A model generated the notes under the pieces. It saw only the letters and a list, made by a program, of their open reading frames with translations. It was not told where the DNA came from and ran no database searches. The position numbers and the translations under genes were made by a program. From positions 186,001 to 250,000 of the forward strand of contig MU839108.1 in assembly GCA_030685235.1 (NCBI GenBank): a DNA stretch of 64,000 bases. Reading direction: 5' to 3'. This stretch comes from Copromyces sp. CBS 386.78. Its lineage: Eukaryota > Ascomycota > Sordariomycetes > Sordariales > Sordariaceae. Positions 49,606 through 61,726 of this stretch are shown one piece after another (within the stretch, counting starts at the first letter, position 1; every line of letters starts with the position of its first letter).

Positions 49606-50994
49606 GGACAGGAACGTGGAGAGCAGGTGGTTCAATGTTGACCAAAACTTTGATGAGCAGTGGGTATTTCGTCCGCTGCTAGTTTCACCGAACATGTACT
49701 TTTACAGATATACGGTTTGAGGAAGTAGTTCACTCTCCTACCACTCCCCTCCGCCGTACCGGCCTCTTTTTCATTTATGTCAACGCGGGTAATGGAAAGA
49801 ATAGCATGGACGGTGTGCGGATTATTGATGGACATGTCAGATTTTATAGCTGAACGCTTAGTGTTTTTGTGCTGTCAGTTCATTCTTATTCTTTTTTTGC
49901 ATTTGGACGGTGTGCAGGAAACGGAAAGATGTTGACCAGCGGATGACTTGTTGTTTTGTCCCCTTTTTTTCATCATGTCCAAGATAAACGGAATTCGTCT
50001 TGATTTTTTTTTTGGTTTCCCAGGTGGATTGATGCAAGTGCCTTTTTTCTTTTAGAACAGGTGGTCAAAGGCAACAGAAGAAACATGCAACTCGGGAGCG
50101 ATAGTTGACCAGGTGGTTTCCGAGCGTGACAACAGACGGGGATGAAAGTAGTCATGAACGATAAAAGAAAAGCGCAGCAAGAAAAAGGAGGGGAAAAAAT
50201 GGGATGGAGGAAAGATGACAAGGAGGAGTGTGGCTGGCAACAAGACAAAAAGGGGTGGTTGTGATGGTGGTGATCAGGGAGAGAGAGAGAGAGGACAAAA
50301 CTCGGGCAGAGTGGGCTTAGACCATCAAGGTACTCAAAGCTGGGTGGAAGTGGCACATGGAAGTGGGGATTAGCATTGCTGGTTTGTTACTGGAATTTAT
50401 AGACTGATAGGACAATTAAAGAAGCAATATCAAGGCCACGGTTATTGTGCTTTTTGAAGAGATTCGTGGAGTGGCATTGAAGATATTCCAGGCTTTCAGT
50501 GCCTGTGTTAGAGGTGAATCTCAAAGGTTAACGATGTCAGCTGCGGGGGTGTTGGTGCACTAACACGAGGTTAAATGGGGCTGCATTAGGAGAGGTCCAC
50601 TTTGTAACATGTGCGAACGCGTGCTGTACGCGCCTTGCCGCGCCTGACCACTACCACCATGCCGCGTCGTGTAGAGGTACTTTGCCTCCTCGGACACGCA
50701 TACCTCTGCATCCAGGCTACCACCACTCCTTCTTTTGTTCTAGGCCGAGAAAGATCCGAAATCCTGTCTGAATTTCACTTGGCAACAGAACCCGACCTTG
50801 AAGACTGTTTTCCATATACCTTTGGTTGGCAGGCCACTATAACCAGTAACCACAACCTGTCGCCGGCTAGGGCACTACCAGTCAAAGAATCTGACCCTAC
50901 AATACTACGGCAAACATTCCTGGACGACACATTCCGATTACTCAACTGACGTCAAAACCTACGTCCCTCCGGACGAAGGAGGTGACCAACCGCC
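49606..50994. other. Intergenic region between HECT and ASCH-like genes
   Basis: T-runs in the left part fit the HECT 3' UTR. The right part is the promoter and leader of the next gene and includes an upstream ORF. No other gene seen. Confidence 0.5.
50659..50949 (+). other. 96-codon upstream ORF before the ASCH-like gene
   Basis: ATG at 50659 has the strong context ACCACCATGC and opens 96 codons (MPRRVEVLCLLGHAYLC...) ending with TGA 45 bases before the main ATG at 50995. No domain recognised. If the transcript starts upstream of it, this would restrict translation of the main frame; it could also be a small separate gene. Confidence 0.3.
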
Positions 50995-53900
50995 ATGGCG
51001 CCCCAAACGAGAGCTCGAGATCGTCTTCGCCAGACAGCAACAGCATCACGCGAATACCACTCGTCACCCATTCCGCAACAAGTCCACTTCCCAGCCCGAA
51101 GTCGAGTCGTCAAGACATATGGCAAAAGAACACCTTCACGAACTGCTTTGCGACAGCAAACCTTGACACAAATCGGGTTTCCTCCAAGCATGCAACCAGA
51201 AACCGATGGGTCCGAACTGCTGGAGGAAACGCTTGAAACAACACCTGTTCCGACTAAGAAGAAGAAAGGACGAGATTCCAAGCGAAGGAAGACAATGGGC
51301 GACACTCCTAACCTGACTTCATCTTTCCACACACAGACGCTTACGCAGTTTCTGTCTGCTGGGAAGGACGAGGACGAGGACGAAAAGGAGGACTTGTTGA
51401 TTAAGGATTCCCAAGACGAGGATGACTACGATGACGACGAACAAGCTAATCTGGACGATATTTACAATCTACCGAAAGAGGAATCACCGGAACTTCCATC
51501 GGAAAAGAAGTCAGTGGCCAAGAAACCGACGAGTGTCAAGGGAAAGGGGAAGGCCAAAGGGAATGGGAAAGCTGAGGAAGAAGCGCCCAGAGCCAGAAAG
51601 GCAGTACCGCAGACACCGAGTACCAAGAGGGTCAAGGTCAACATGGACGAGGTCCCTTCTTCGCAACCGACACCGTTTACACCCATGCTGGAATTGGAAG
51701 TGAGATACAGTCCTATCGAAGAATACAGGTCACCTCTGAAGAACAAGTCGACCAATACCGCAACAACCGAAACCATCTCCTCCAAACTGCCCAGAAACAT
51801 GGTAATCCAGGACTCCTATAGTATAGGTGGAAGCAGTCCCTTCTCCATACATCAATCGCCCTCTCCGCTCAAGAAGACCCCTATGTCGATTAGGAGCAAG
51901 CCCAAGCGTCAGCCATTAGCCGAGCTACCTGTTCCTGAAGAGGAGGGAGACGACGAAGAGGAGGGCATGTCAGAAGGTGGGGCGGAGCAAGGAACGCCAA
52001 CAAAACCTAGAGCTGGTGCTGGTGGATCGTTGGCAGTAAAGGGAATCACCAGCGGCGGGAAGAAACGGGCGTTTGTCGAGATTCCAGATTCGGACGATGA
52101 CCTCGAGAGTTTTGCGTCGTCGTCACCTGCTATGAGCAGGGTCATGAAGACGCCCACGCACCAGAGAGTTACCGCGCCCCCGCCGCCGGACTCGGCGAAG
52201 GAAAACCGGACTCCTAAAGAGAAGCCACATGCAGGGGAAAATGAAGGAGAGGAGAATGCAGATGAGGAGATGGAGATGGAGGGACCGGGTACGCCAACCC
52301 CCACTGCTAGGCGCAGTGAGCAGCGATCTCGGGAAGTACCATCATCCAGTGCTGAAGACATGGATTATGAGAGCGATGAGAGTCAGCTTTCGCCGGTGCA
52401 GAGTAGCTTACGGCAAGAAAGCCGCGAGCTGGGGAATTCTAGCCAGCGTGCTGCTGTCAATCAACCCATTGCGGACCCAACATCTCGCGGCGACACGTCT
52501 CATATCACTCGCACACCGACTACGAAACGGAGGGTTCAGATCGAGCTTCCGTCTATGAGCGACGAAAATAATGCCTCCGACGACGAGGAGGTGCTTAAAG
52601 AGACACCCCATCGCAAACCAGCCACCATCGAGAAACCATCACAACCGTCCGCCGCCGGGCGACGGAAGGTTGTACAAATTGAGTTACCACCCCCAAGCAT
52701 CGCAAAAGCAGCAGAGAAGGAGCGAGACCAACAGGCGGAAGAAGAAGACGAAGAAGACGAAATCCTCAAAGAAACCCCCCACCGCAAGACCACCCGCTTT
52801 GCAAAAATCTCCGCTCGCCAACAGAAATCATCACCACCCGGACCCATCCTCCAACAACGCTCCCAACGACAGCACACCCAACAACATCAGCGACAAACCC
52901 AACAAGGACGTTCCCAGCTCTACAGCCAAGGCCTCGAATCCCAACGCGTGCCCCTGGAAATCATCCGCTCCATGGGCCCGCCCACCGACACCTCGGACGT
53001 CTTCATCACCGTTCCCGCCACCCACCTTGAGGAGATCATTACTGGGATAAGAGACCATGAGTTCCGCCCGCATGTACTACCTGCCGTTAGGGCGTGGTTC
53101 TACGCCATGGAACCCGTGAATGAGGTGCGGTATATGGCTACGCTGGGCGAGGCGAGGGGGCCGGGGGAGATTGAGGGTGGCAGTGGAGTGGGGAATGAGG
53201 AGTTTAATCGGGGGGAGAGTTTTAGTTCTGGTGGTTTGCCTGTTGTTAGTGGGAGTGGGAGAGTTGTTAGCAGCGGGGCTAGCTTCGGGGGGAGTAGTGG
53301 TGAGAACGGTTCGACAATTACTCAGCGTAACAAGTTTGCGCATAAGTTAGTGCAGGTGTATCAGCTGAATAATCCAGTGAGAAAGGAGGAGTTGGAGGAG
53401 CATGGGTTTGGGAAAGGCTTGCCGACGAAGTTCAGGCTTTTGCCGCCCGCGGCGGTGGGGGATTTGCTGGCGAATTTGAGGTGTGCGCTTTTTGCGGAGG
53501 AGGGTGAGGAAGGCGGGGAGGAGGATGAGGGTAAGCTTGAGGCTATCGAAGAAGGAGATGAGGAGGAGGATGGGGAGATGGGTGCGGCAGCAGAGGATGC
53601 AGGAGGGACAGCAGAGAGCCAACCCGACCACGGAGTAACAGTCTCTCAAGAGCTGGAGCAGCAGCTGAGAAGCGACATCATTCGCTCGACGCAGATGATG
53701 CTCTCTGAATCTGATGATGCGAGACTGCCCGGCGAAGGACGAGGAGCAGGAGCACTGTTACGACACAATTCGACGATGGCTTCTTCCAGTCCGCAAAGAC
53801 CTTCTGCGCGGGAACGGGGACGGGTGACTTCGAGTGGGAGTAAGAAAATGACAACGAGGTCTACTCAACATCCGAGGATGACGGTCACCAAGGTCACGAA

Positions 53901-55020
53901 GAAACAACAAGTCCAACTGGTCACAACGAAGAAATTTCAGTTTGCGGAGCTAGAGATGGAGGAAGATGATGATAATCTCGATCTCGATCTCAATGAGGAA
54001 GGGGTAAAAATCCCTCCTGCGGCTGCTCTTACTGCTCGCTCACGGTCGGTAGCTGCTTCAGCTTCGACTTCGGTTTCAGCTTCGGCATCAAAACTCAGCA
54101 CCGCACGCAAAAGCAGCGGTAGCCGCAGTGCTAGTAGCCAAACGACTCAAACCCAAAGTCAAACCGAGACACGCCAGATCCGTCGCCAGAGCCAACGGCT
54201 CACGGGTAGTCAACATCATCAGGAAACCCAAAGCCAATCGCAAGTCAACAAGACAACGACAAAGGCTCTACAAGAAAAGGCTTCCATGCCACCACCCCCT
54301 TCACCCGCTAAACCCCATGGTGGCAGCAGCAACAGCAGTAGCAAAGTCACCACCAGCGCCCTGGCTAAACTCAACAAAGCCACCGCCACTTCAACTACCC
54401 GCGCCGCGACCTCCGTCTTCGGTGCCGGTTTCGGTGCAGGCCACAACAACCCCAACTATAACACCGCCCGACCCTCACAGGCAACGACGGCAAGTGGGCC
54501 TTCGAGTCCTATTATCCCATCTCGGCCGGAGGAGGAAGAAAGGGAGCAGGACTCGTTGCCGCAACTACCGGGTGTGGGTGTCGGTAGGAGTGGTGGTAGA
54601 GGTACAAGCAAGAGTGGGAGGGGAAGGAGGAAAGTACCGTCGCAGTCGCAGTCGCAGTTGCACCACTCTGAGTCGCTGACAGCATCCGAGTCCTCGGTCA
54701 TCAGACCAGCGGTACCCGATGATGTCGATGATTCGCATATCTTGTTGTCGAGTTCGTCTATACCGGAGCCTCTTGAGGAGGGTAGTATCACGCCCACAGC
54801 TACCAATCGAGCGGCAAGAAGTCCCGGAAGCGGAAGAGGAGGCTTGGGACGACTGCCATTGAGTTCGCAGGCTATTGCATCTTTAGGGCCGGATAGTTTG
54901 TTGGTGGATGTCGAGGGGGTGAGGGCGCCGCCTGAGTTGGTGGTATGGGACAGTGAGGATGAGGATCAAGATAAAGATGAAGATGAGACGGCTAGTGAGG
55001 ATGATGGGGATTTAAATTAG
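50995..55020 (+). CDS. Large disordered protein with an ASCH-like domain, probably nuclear
   Basis: One uninterrupted frame of 1341 residues from ATG in a good context (CGCCATGG). The N-terminus is basic with several KKKK/KRRK clusters that fit nuclear import, then acidic and Ser/Pro-rich stretches. Residues ~513-598 hold two copies of a module that begins VQIELP and ends LKETPHRK. The only segment that looks folded is ~652-833, from VPLEIIRSMGPPTDTSDVF through NNPVRKEELEEHGFG to AAVGDLLANLRCALF. It contains GIRDHEFR at 684-691, a Lys-to-Arg version of the GxKxxExR signature of ASCH/PUA-like domains, which bind RNA or modified bases. The rest of the C-terminus is low-complexity Ser/Thr/Gln. 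A chromatin or RNA role is inference from composition. No intron is needed. Confidence 0.85.
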   Translation: MAPQTRARDRLRQTATASREYHSSPIPQQVHFPARSRVVKTYGKRTPSRTALRQQTLTQIGFPPSMQPETDGSELLEETLETTPVPTKKKKGRDSKRRKTMGDTPNLTSSFHTQTLTQFLSAGKDEDEDEKEDLLIKDSQDEDDYDDDEQANLDDIYNLPKEESPELPSEKKSVAKKPTSVKGKGKAKGNGKAEEEAPRARKAVPQTPSTKRVKVNMDEVPSSQPTPFTPMLELEVRYSPIEEYRSPLKNKSTNTATTETISSKLPRNMVIQDSYSIGGSSPFSIHQSPSPLKKTPMSIRSKPKRQPLAELPVPEEEGDDEEEGMSEGGAEQGTPTKPRAGAGGSLAVKGITSGGKKRAFVEIPDSDDDLESFASSSPAMSRVMKTPTHQRVTAPPPPDSAKENRTPKEKPHAGENEGEENADEEMEMEGPGTPTPTARRSEQRSREVPSSSAEDMDYESDESQLSPVQSSLRQESRELGNSSQRAAVNQPIADPTSRGDTSHITRTPTTKRRVQIELPSMSDENNASDDEEVLKETPHRKPATIEKPSQPSAAGRRKVVQIELPPPSIAKAAEKERDQQAEEEDEEDEILKETPHRKTTRFAKISARQQKSSPPGPILQQRSQRQHTQQHQRQTQQGRSQLYSQGLESQRVPLEIIRSMGPPTDTSDVFITVPATHLEEIITGIRDHEFRPHVLPAVRAWFYAMEPVNEVRYMATLGEARGPGEIEGGSGVGNEEFNRGESFSSGGLPVVSGSGRVVSSGASFGGSSGENGSTITQRNKFAHKLVQVYQLNNPVRKEELEEHGFGKGLPTKFRLLPPAAVGDLLANLRCALFAEEGEEGGEEDEGKLEAIEEGDEEEDGEMGAAAEDAGGTAESQPDHGVTVSQELEQQLRSDIIRSTQMMLSESDDARLPGEGRGAGALLRHNSTMASSSPQRPSARERGRVTSSGSKKMTTRSTQHPRMTVTKVTKKQQVQLVTTKKFQFAELEMEEDDDNLDLDLNEEGVKIPPAAALTARSRSVAASASTSVSASASKLSTARKSSGSRSASSQTTQTQSQTETRQIRRQSQRLTGSQHHQETQSQSQVNKTTTKALQEKASMPPPPSPAKPHGGSSNSSSKVTTSALAKLNKATATSTTRAATSVFGAGFGAGHNNPNYNTARPSQATTASGPSSPIIPSRPEEEEREQDSLPQLPGVGVGRSGGRGTSKSGRGRRKVPSQSQSQLHHSESLTASESSVIRPAVPDDVDDSHILLSSSSIPEPLEEGSITPTATNRAARSPGSGRGGLGRLPLSSQAIASLGPDSLLVDVEGVRAPPELVVWDSEDEDQDKDEDETASEDDGDLN

Positions 55021-56137
55021 TGCAGAGGTGTTGGGCTGTGTTGGAGTAGGTCTTTTATGCACATAATGATGGGGTTTGGAACGAGTTATGTTGGGATATT
55101 GTACAAGTTGGAAATAAGGTTGGGAAGGGTTCGCAAAGGGTTATGATACGGAACGTCTTTGCCTGTATATTCAGCCTGGTCGAAGTATATGATGGATGGC
55201 GTCTGGTCTGGTCTGGGAACAAGCGTTGTACATTACAGGGGTACATGCCAATATGGGTATTTGTTGATTAAAAGGAGCGAGATGCTTCAAGGGTTGCAAA
55301 TTATGAGTTTTGTGCCTGGCACTTGTTGAGAGAACGGTGTGGACAACACAACCATAGCAAAGAGGTAGTTCAAGAACCCATCTGCACATATCGCCTGAAT
55401 CCTCTGAAATGCTTATGTTCCAAGTCAGCATCTTCATCAACCTGAAACACTGTTTTCCGAAAGATGTTGTTGCACACTGTTAAACCCCGATATGTTGTTG
55501 TTCTTTCCGAGTTGGCGTTGTCTACCATGTCATTCGAAGTGCTTGCGTAACTGTTAGTTGTTGTTAGGAATTAGCAGGTCCCCAGCAGCTTTCACTAGGT
55601 CTTGGCATCGTGATGTCCGGGCGCCGCGGAGCCCCACCACCACGGCCGGGCGTACCACTGCATGCCCTGTTGACCACTTCATCGTGGCCCGGCATCCAAG
55701 CAGCTTGCCGCTAGGTGTGTGAAGCTCCTGGATTTGTGTGGCTCCGTTCAACTTGCAGACGGGCATCCATCGGCTTGACAACCTATAACGGCATCGACAA
55801 CTTGATGTTGCCGACCACCGACTTCAATTTGCCTTTCGTTGCTTGAGAATTGCTCCAACGTTTTTTTTTGTTTTTTAACTTGTTTACTTTCACCTACCTA
55901 ATAATACGAACTCTGATCTCGGTCCCGACTCCGACCCGATTGACGCGCCAGGCCGGAGAGCAATTCCCGGTTCAGTTCACGATAGAAACAGGCAACTGCT
56001 ATCTTCCACTTGTGCCGTTCCCCTAAAAGATGTCACGACGCCTTCGACTTTGCGATCCGTAGCGCCATTCCCGACCGACCGAGTCCGATTCTCTTTGCAA
56101 CCCGCGCACGACATAACCAATTATCTACATCTACACA
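55021..56137. other. Intergenic region upstream of SEC3
   Basis: 1.1 kb holding the 3' flank of the ASCH-like gene and the SEC3 promoter and leader, with T-runs at 55861-55876. No gene or RNA recognised. Confidence 0.5.
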
Positions 56138-59100
56138 ATGAGCGGCCAAATGACCAGGGCCGAGCGATTCGAGGACGAGAAGCGGAGGATCATCGAGAGT
56201 TGCTTCAACAAGAGAGATGACGACGGCTCCAGTAGGCACGCCACAAGACAACAAAGCATCAAGAATAACAAGCCGACGACAGACATTGACCATGATGAAC
56301 TAGCTATCGAAACATACATCACCCACATCCGCATCACCGAGTTCTCGACACATCCGACCTCGCCCCCGCCGCCCCAGGCACGAACCCCTAATACCGAAAA
56401 ACCTCGCGTCATTATCGTCGCCGTGCGCAAGTCCGGCCGCGTGCGCCTGCACAAGTCCAAGGAGAACCCCAATGGCACCTTTTCCATCGGCAAGACATGG
56501 TTCCTCGACGACCTATCCGACATCGAGTCCTTCACCAGCCCGACCGCCAGCCCCAACTTCCGCGAGTGGGCCGGCGATGTGGGCTTCATCGTCACCCTGG
56601 GGAAGCCATACTACTGGCAGGCCCAGACCGACAAGGAGAAGAAGTTCTTCATTGCCAGCATGATTAAGATCTACGGCAAGTATACCGGCGGCCGCGTGCC
56701 AAGACTGATAGGCTTCGACCAGCGTGAACTCGATCAGGTGTTGGGTGGTGCGCAGGCGCCGAGGCGACCAGCAGATAGGGGCCCGCCTTCGAGATCCGGC
56801 ACTCAGATCGACGAGCAAGCCGCTCTTCCTCCTCCTTCAAGATCAGCCACCTTCGATAACCCGCCATCGCGATCTGGTCCCTTGGACAACCCTCCCTCGA
56901 GATCCAACACCTTTGACCATCCTCCTTCGCGATCCGGCACCTTGGACACTGCTCCTAGTAGCGGCAATGTCTCCATGACATCTGGATATGGCTCGTTCCC
57001 AGCGCAACCACCTCCGCCCGCCGGACCACCGCCCTCTGCGCCTCCCCCTGGACCTCCTCCTAGTCGCCCGGTTCTCGGAAGAATGCCTTCCAGCACTAAT
57101 TTGGCTCCCAATAGCAGAGACAGGGGGCCGTCGCCATCCAGAAGCATGCAGTCCAACAATGTGAGGTCACAGGAGGAATTACCGCTGAGAAGGATGAACT
57201 CCAACCAGAGCCAGGATTCGAGGGCACCTTCGCTGGCGGCAAGAACCGAGGATAGTTCTAGTTTGCGTCCAGGGTCCAGAGCTGGTACGGGAGACTCCAA
57301 GTTTACCACCCCTGAACCCCCCAGAGCTCCGACACCTTCTGCACCGGCTGAGGCCCCAGAGAGGAAGCGACCACCCATGGATCCTTTGCGCCCATTGCAG
57401 CCAGATAACGGTTTGGTCCCGGCACCATTGATGAGCCCTAGCCTGCGGGGACGGGGAGACCCAGTCCTGCCTCCTCCGCGAAGCGTGGAACGTATGATTC
57501 CACGCCAGAATTCCATCCTCACACAAGCCGACCCGCAGCGGGCACCATCCCCAGCCCCGCCTGTGGCTGACCAGGTGGTCACACCCATCGAACCCAGGAA
57601 GATTGAGCTCCCCGTGAGCGTGGCTCCTAGTCCGACCGCGAGCACGCCTGCTTCAATCAAGTCGCCCGTCACCGACGGTGCCGAATCCCCACGAACGGAC
57701 GAGGAAAGTCGACCAGGCCTCGGACCCATGATCAAATCCAAAAAGTCCAGGGTGCAAATTGCGGGCGCTATCTGGAAGGCGGCAACGGCAGCGTCTGCCT
57801 TTAAGCCGAGGCCGGGCGGTGCGGCTGATCGTCTACGGAATCTAACCAAGAATCCCGATGGGCCAGACGGTATCACCAGTGTCGTCCCGGCACCTCCCAG
57901 GCCAACATCCTCGCAAAAGCAAGATCATCCGGCTCCCGATGGCTCAGCTAAGCCGGCTGATGGTAAGGCTGGAGTTCCCGAGCTCAAGGTGACGGATCCC
58001 AAGGGGAAGGCGGAGGACGCGCCCAAGGACAAGAAGAAGGACGAGCCGCTGGAGCCCGAGGAACCACAGCGGGCGGTTGTTGCTGGCAACGATATCAAGT
58101 ACCTTACCACGCTCGGCATCGACCCCTCGATCCTCGATCCCAAGACGACCGAGTTCGCCAAGTGGCTGGACTACTTTGGTTGGGTCCCCGGTAAGCAGAT
58201 GCGCTCTCGCAACTTTGACGAGATGAGGATCGATATCGACCGCGAGCTTAGCAAGGCGCAGGCGGGCGGCTGGCTGGCGCGCTTCCAAGAGGAGGATGAC
58301 CGGGTGGAGTCTATCAAGAAGGGCATTGATGTGGCGATTGCGGAATGTGATGAGCTTGATAACTTGCTTACCCTCTATAGCGTCGAGCTATCTGTAAGTT
58401 GCTGCGCCCATGTCGCTGTGGTTTGGTTGCTAACATGTGGCAGACGCTATCCGATGATATCGCGTATATCGAGGCTCAAGGCCAAGGTCTTCAGGTCCAG
58501 GCTGCGAACCAGAAGCTGCTCAAGAAGGAATTGGAGTCTTTGTTGACCACGTGCGCCATCAGCGAGTCGGATCTCGCCGCTCTCAAGGTTGCGCCACTTG
58601 AGACTGCGGCTGGCGTGGAAGAAATCGAATCCGCTCTTGTCACTCTTTTCAAGGCCATGATGAAGATTGATCCCGCAATGGGTGCTATCGAGGGACGCAG
58701 GAGTGAGGATGGAAGCGGTGGACAAGCCATCGGCCTCAACAGCGACTACGGAAACATGCGCATCGTCCAGGAGAAGAGGGAGATGTACCTGTCAGAGAGC
58801 ACCCTGTTCATGCGGAGGCTGATGGAGTTCATGGCACGACGATTCGAGGATGCCTTCCGGGCTACCAAGATGGCGTTGGATAACGCGCTCTCGAAGAAGG
58901 TCGATCCCCGCAACCACGAAGCCGGCAGAGACATCCTCTGGATGTACAGCCCGCTCATTCTCTACGCCAAGGAAGTTGATGCCGCCAACTGGGATCGCAT
59001 CATGCAGATTTACCAGGACATCAGCCATCCGATTTACAAGGCCGAGTTCAAGGAAGCGATGGATTCGTGGAAGAAGAACGCGAGGAAGATGACTGGCGAG

Positions 59101-60757
59101 GAGACGGCCGAGTTGCTATTCAGTTCGCAACATGAGAAGAAGGAAGAGGGTCTGGCTCTTACGGCAAGGAAGCTCACTGTCAAGCGAAGTCAGACCTTGG
59201 CGAGAACCCTCCGATCGCAAGTTGGCGAAGGAAAGGCGGCCGCTGCGGTCGAGAAGATGCCGGACAGCAGAGCTCTCCCTTTCGAAGTGTTTGCTGGCGT
59301 TCTGGACGATCTTCTTCCCCTGGTTGAGATGGAGCAGAACTTTGTCATCGACTTCTTCCATGCCTCGACTCTGGAGCAGGTAGATTTCCCTGATCTCGTG
59401 GTTGCGTCCAGGCCCCAGGATCGCCGCGGAAACGACCTCAAGCGCCATCGCATGATGGAACCTGATCGGGATCTGGCGCGCAGGATTACCCGTGCGATGG
59501 AGGTCATCTTTATGTTCTTGGACAAGAACTTGCAGAACTTGATGGACTGGGTGTTGATGATGGATCCTTTGTAAGTTTGTCTATATTTGATGGGTTGGTG
59601 GTGTTGCTTACTGACTTTCTCACAGACAAGGAGTGGGCGTTTTGGCCACGCTGGAGCGCAAGATGGCAGACCTCAGCCAAACCAACCAAGATTACCTCAA
59701 CACTGTTCTACAGAAGCTCCATGCCACCCTCGAGACCAAGTTCAAGAAATTTGTCGACGAGCAGGTGCGCGCCATCGAAGATACCAAGGTCAAGATCAAG
59801 AAGCGTAAGGGCGTCATCCACTTCATGCGCATCTTCCCTCAGTTCTCTGCGGCCGTCGAGAACATGCTCTCCTCTAGCGCTGCAGCAGGCGGCAACGCCA
59901 TGGAATCGCCCGTCTCCGCCAGCAACCTCACAGTCCGCCGCATGATCGACCGCGAGTACGACCGCATCATCAGGACCATGTTCGACTCGCTCAAGGTCAT
60001 CGCGCGCGAAAATCCAGCCGTGTCCTCCCTCCCCGTCCCCGGCGGCGGCGGCGGCAGCAGCGGCTCCTCAGGCTTCCCGTCCTTCCCCGGCAGCGTCAAC
60101 ATCAACAACCTCGGCAGCAGCTTGCGCGGCTCCTCGGGCGCCGACACGGAAGAGGACAAGGAGGCCCTCAACTTCCACATCCTGCTCATCGAAAACATGA
60201 ACCACTTCATCGAGGAGGTCGACAACCCCAAGGGTCTCGAGGTGCTCGACGACTGGCGCGAGGCCGCCCAGCAGGAGCTCGCCGAGCATTTAGGCCTGTA
60301 CCTCAACACGGTCATGCGCAGACCTCTTGGAAAACTGCTCGAGTACCTAGAGAACATCGAGGCCCAGCTCGCCGCCGGCAAGAACCCCGGTGCTGTGGCG
60401 GCCCAGCCGTCCAATGCCAAGTCGACGTTTAATAAGGTGTTGAGCGGGTACGATGGGAAGGAAGTCCGCAAGGGCATTGAGACGCTCAAGAAGAGAGTGG
60501 AGAAACACTTTGGTGGGGATGATGATGCGCCCGGTGGGGATGGCGCGAGCGCGATCACCACGGGTAGCACTGGTTCTAGGGTGGTTGGCGGCGGTAACAG
60601 GAGTCTGGTGATGAGGGTGTTGAAGGAGTGCGAGAGGTTCTATGGCGAGGTGGAGATGAGGGTGGGCAAGATCACGACGGAGGTTTATGGTGGTGAGGTG
60701 TTGTGGGAGTGGCCGAGGGCGGAGGTGAAGAGTGCTTTTGGGCATCTGGGGAGGTGA
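56138..60757 (+). CDS. SEC3: Exocyst complex component Sec3
   Basis: Exons 56138-56231, 56304-58393, 58444-59570 and 59626-60757 give 1480 residues. The N-terminal ~165 residues are the Sec3 PH-like domain (YITHIRITEF, RVIIVAVRKSGRVRLHK, NPNGTFSIGKTWFLDD), which in yeast binds PI(4,5)P2 and Rho1/Cdc42 and marks exocytosis sites. A Pro/Ser-rich linker with repeated PPSRSGT-like units spans ~200-560. A helical segment near 623-728 (GIDPSILDPKTTEFAKWLDYFGWVPGK) precedes the long helical Sec3 C-terminal domain that assembles with the other exocyst subunits. Introns 3 and 4 are clear (GTAAGT donors). The first (56232-56303) is my inference: it is 72 nt, in frame and stop-free, and removing it brings the start of the PH domain into family spacing. 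Otherwise 24 extra residues are present. Confidence 0.94.
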
Positions 60758-61726
60758 GAAACCTGAGGGAGTTAGTTGAGGAAGGATGAGGCAAGGAGGG
60801 AATGTTGTCGTAGTTATCCGAAGGATTGTCTCGGGGTTTTGGAGTGCATGGTATATATTATTATTATTATTATTTGGCGTTATGCCCATAGTTACATCTT
60901 TAGAAGCGGGGACGTGATAGAGGACAATGAGGTGGTTTCCGTACGTTGTAATCTGACTCCGTATGAATGACCTCGTGTTTTCAACAAGGAGAGGTAGATG
61001 TAATGTAGTTAACATGTTCGGGGTTGAAAGAGCAATGTTGTAACGTTACGCTCTTGCCTGCCCCCTTTTCCTCCACGCCACGGGCAGACGCTTTAGGTAG
61101 ATGCTCGTCGGGCTTCTCTCAGCATTGGCGGTTTCACTTCAATTCCTCCCCTGCATTGTGAGTGTCTTGTTGCGCTTGCCTTGATGGCCAAGCGAATATC
61201 CCGAATCGCACGTTTTGCCTAAGCCTAGGTGGGTTGAAGAGCCTTTTCAACGGACCATTGATGGATGATGCGACGAGATCTGAGGTGTGATGAAGCAAAA
61301 TTGCCTGTCCATAGCTACCATCTAGAATAGTCTAGATAGGTACGACATGTTTAGACGTTTGACAACTTTCCTCTTGCCAGAATACTTGACTGGTCAAATA
61401 GAAAAGGTGTTGAAACGTGAAACAAACAGTTGTCCAACCAACCCAACCGAATGACAACAGCAACAATACAGCAGCGGGCTCTTGTCACCCTATCAAACTG
61501 GTTCAGCTTGGTTACATTGATGCCAAGCCCTTGGGATCTGACTTTACAACTCAGCTCCCTCATGTGTCTATTCCCAAATAGGTAGCTGTAAGACGGCAGC
61601 AGCCGGGGTTGACATCCTACTGGTAGCTTCAGTTTTGTTGTTGGTGACAGTCGGGGACGATGACCGGGGAGAGGGGGGGGATGGTAAGTAAAAGTGTATT
61701 TATTTATTCCATGGCCATACCTCTTT
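60758..61726. other. SEC3 3' flank, no gene
   Basis: Contains (ATT)6 at 60857-60874. No coding exon recognised. Confidence 0.5.
60857..60874 (+). repeat. (ATT)6 microsatellite
   Basis: Six ATT units about 100 bases past the SEC3 stop codon, in the presumed 3' UTR. Confidence 0.9.

Noticed and set aside
50995..55020. Idea that several SQ/TQ sites make the ASCH-like protein a DNA-damage mediator
   Set aside because: SQ/TQ dipeptides are expected in Ser/Thr/Gln-rich disorder and no BRCT or FHA domain is visible.
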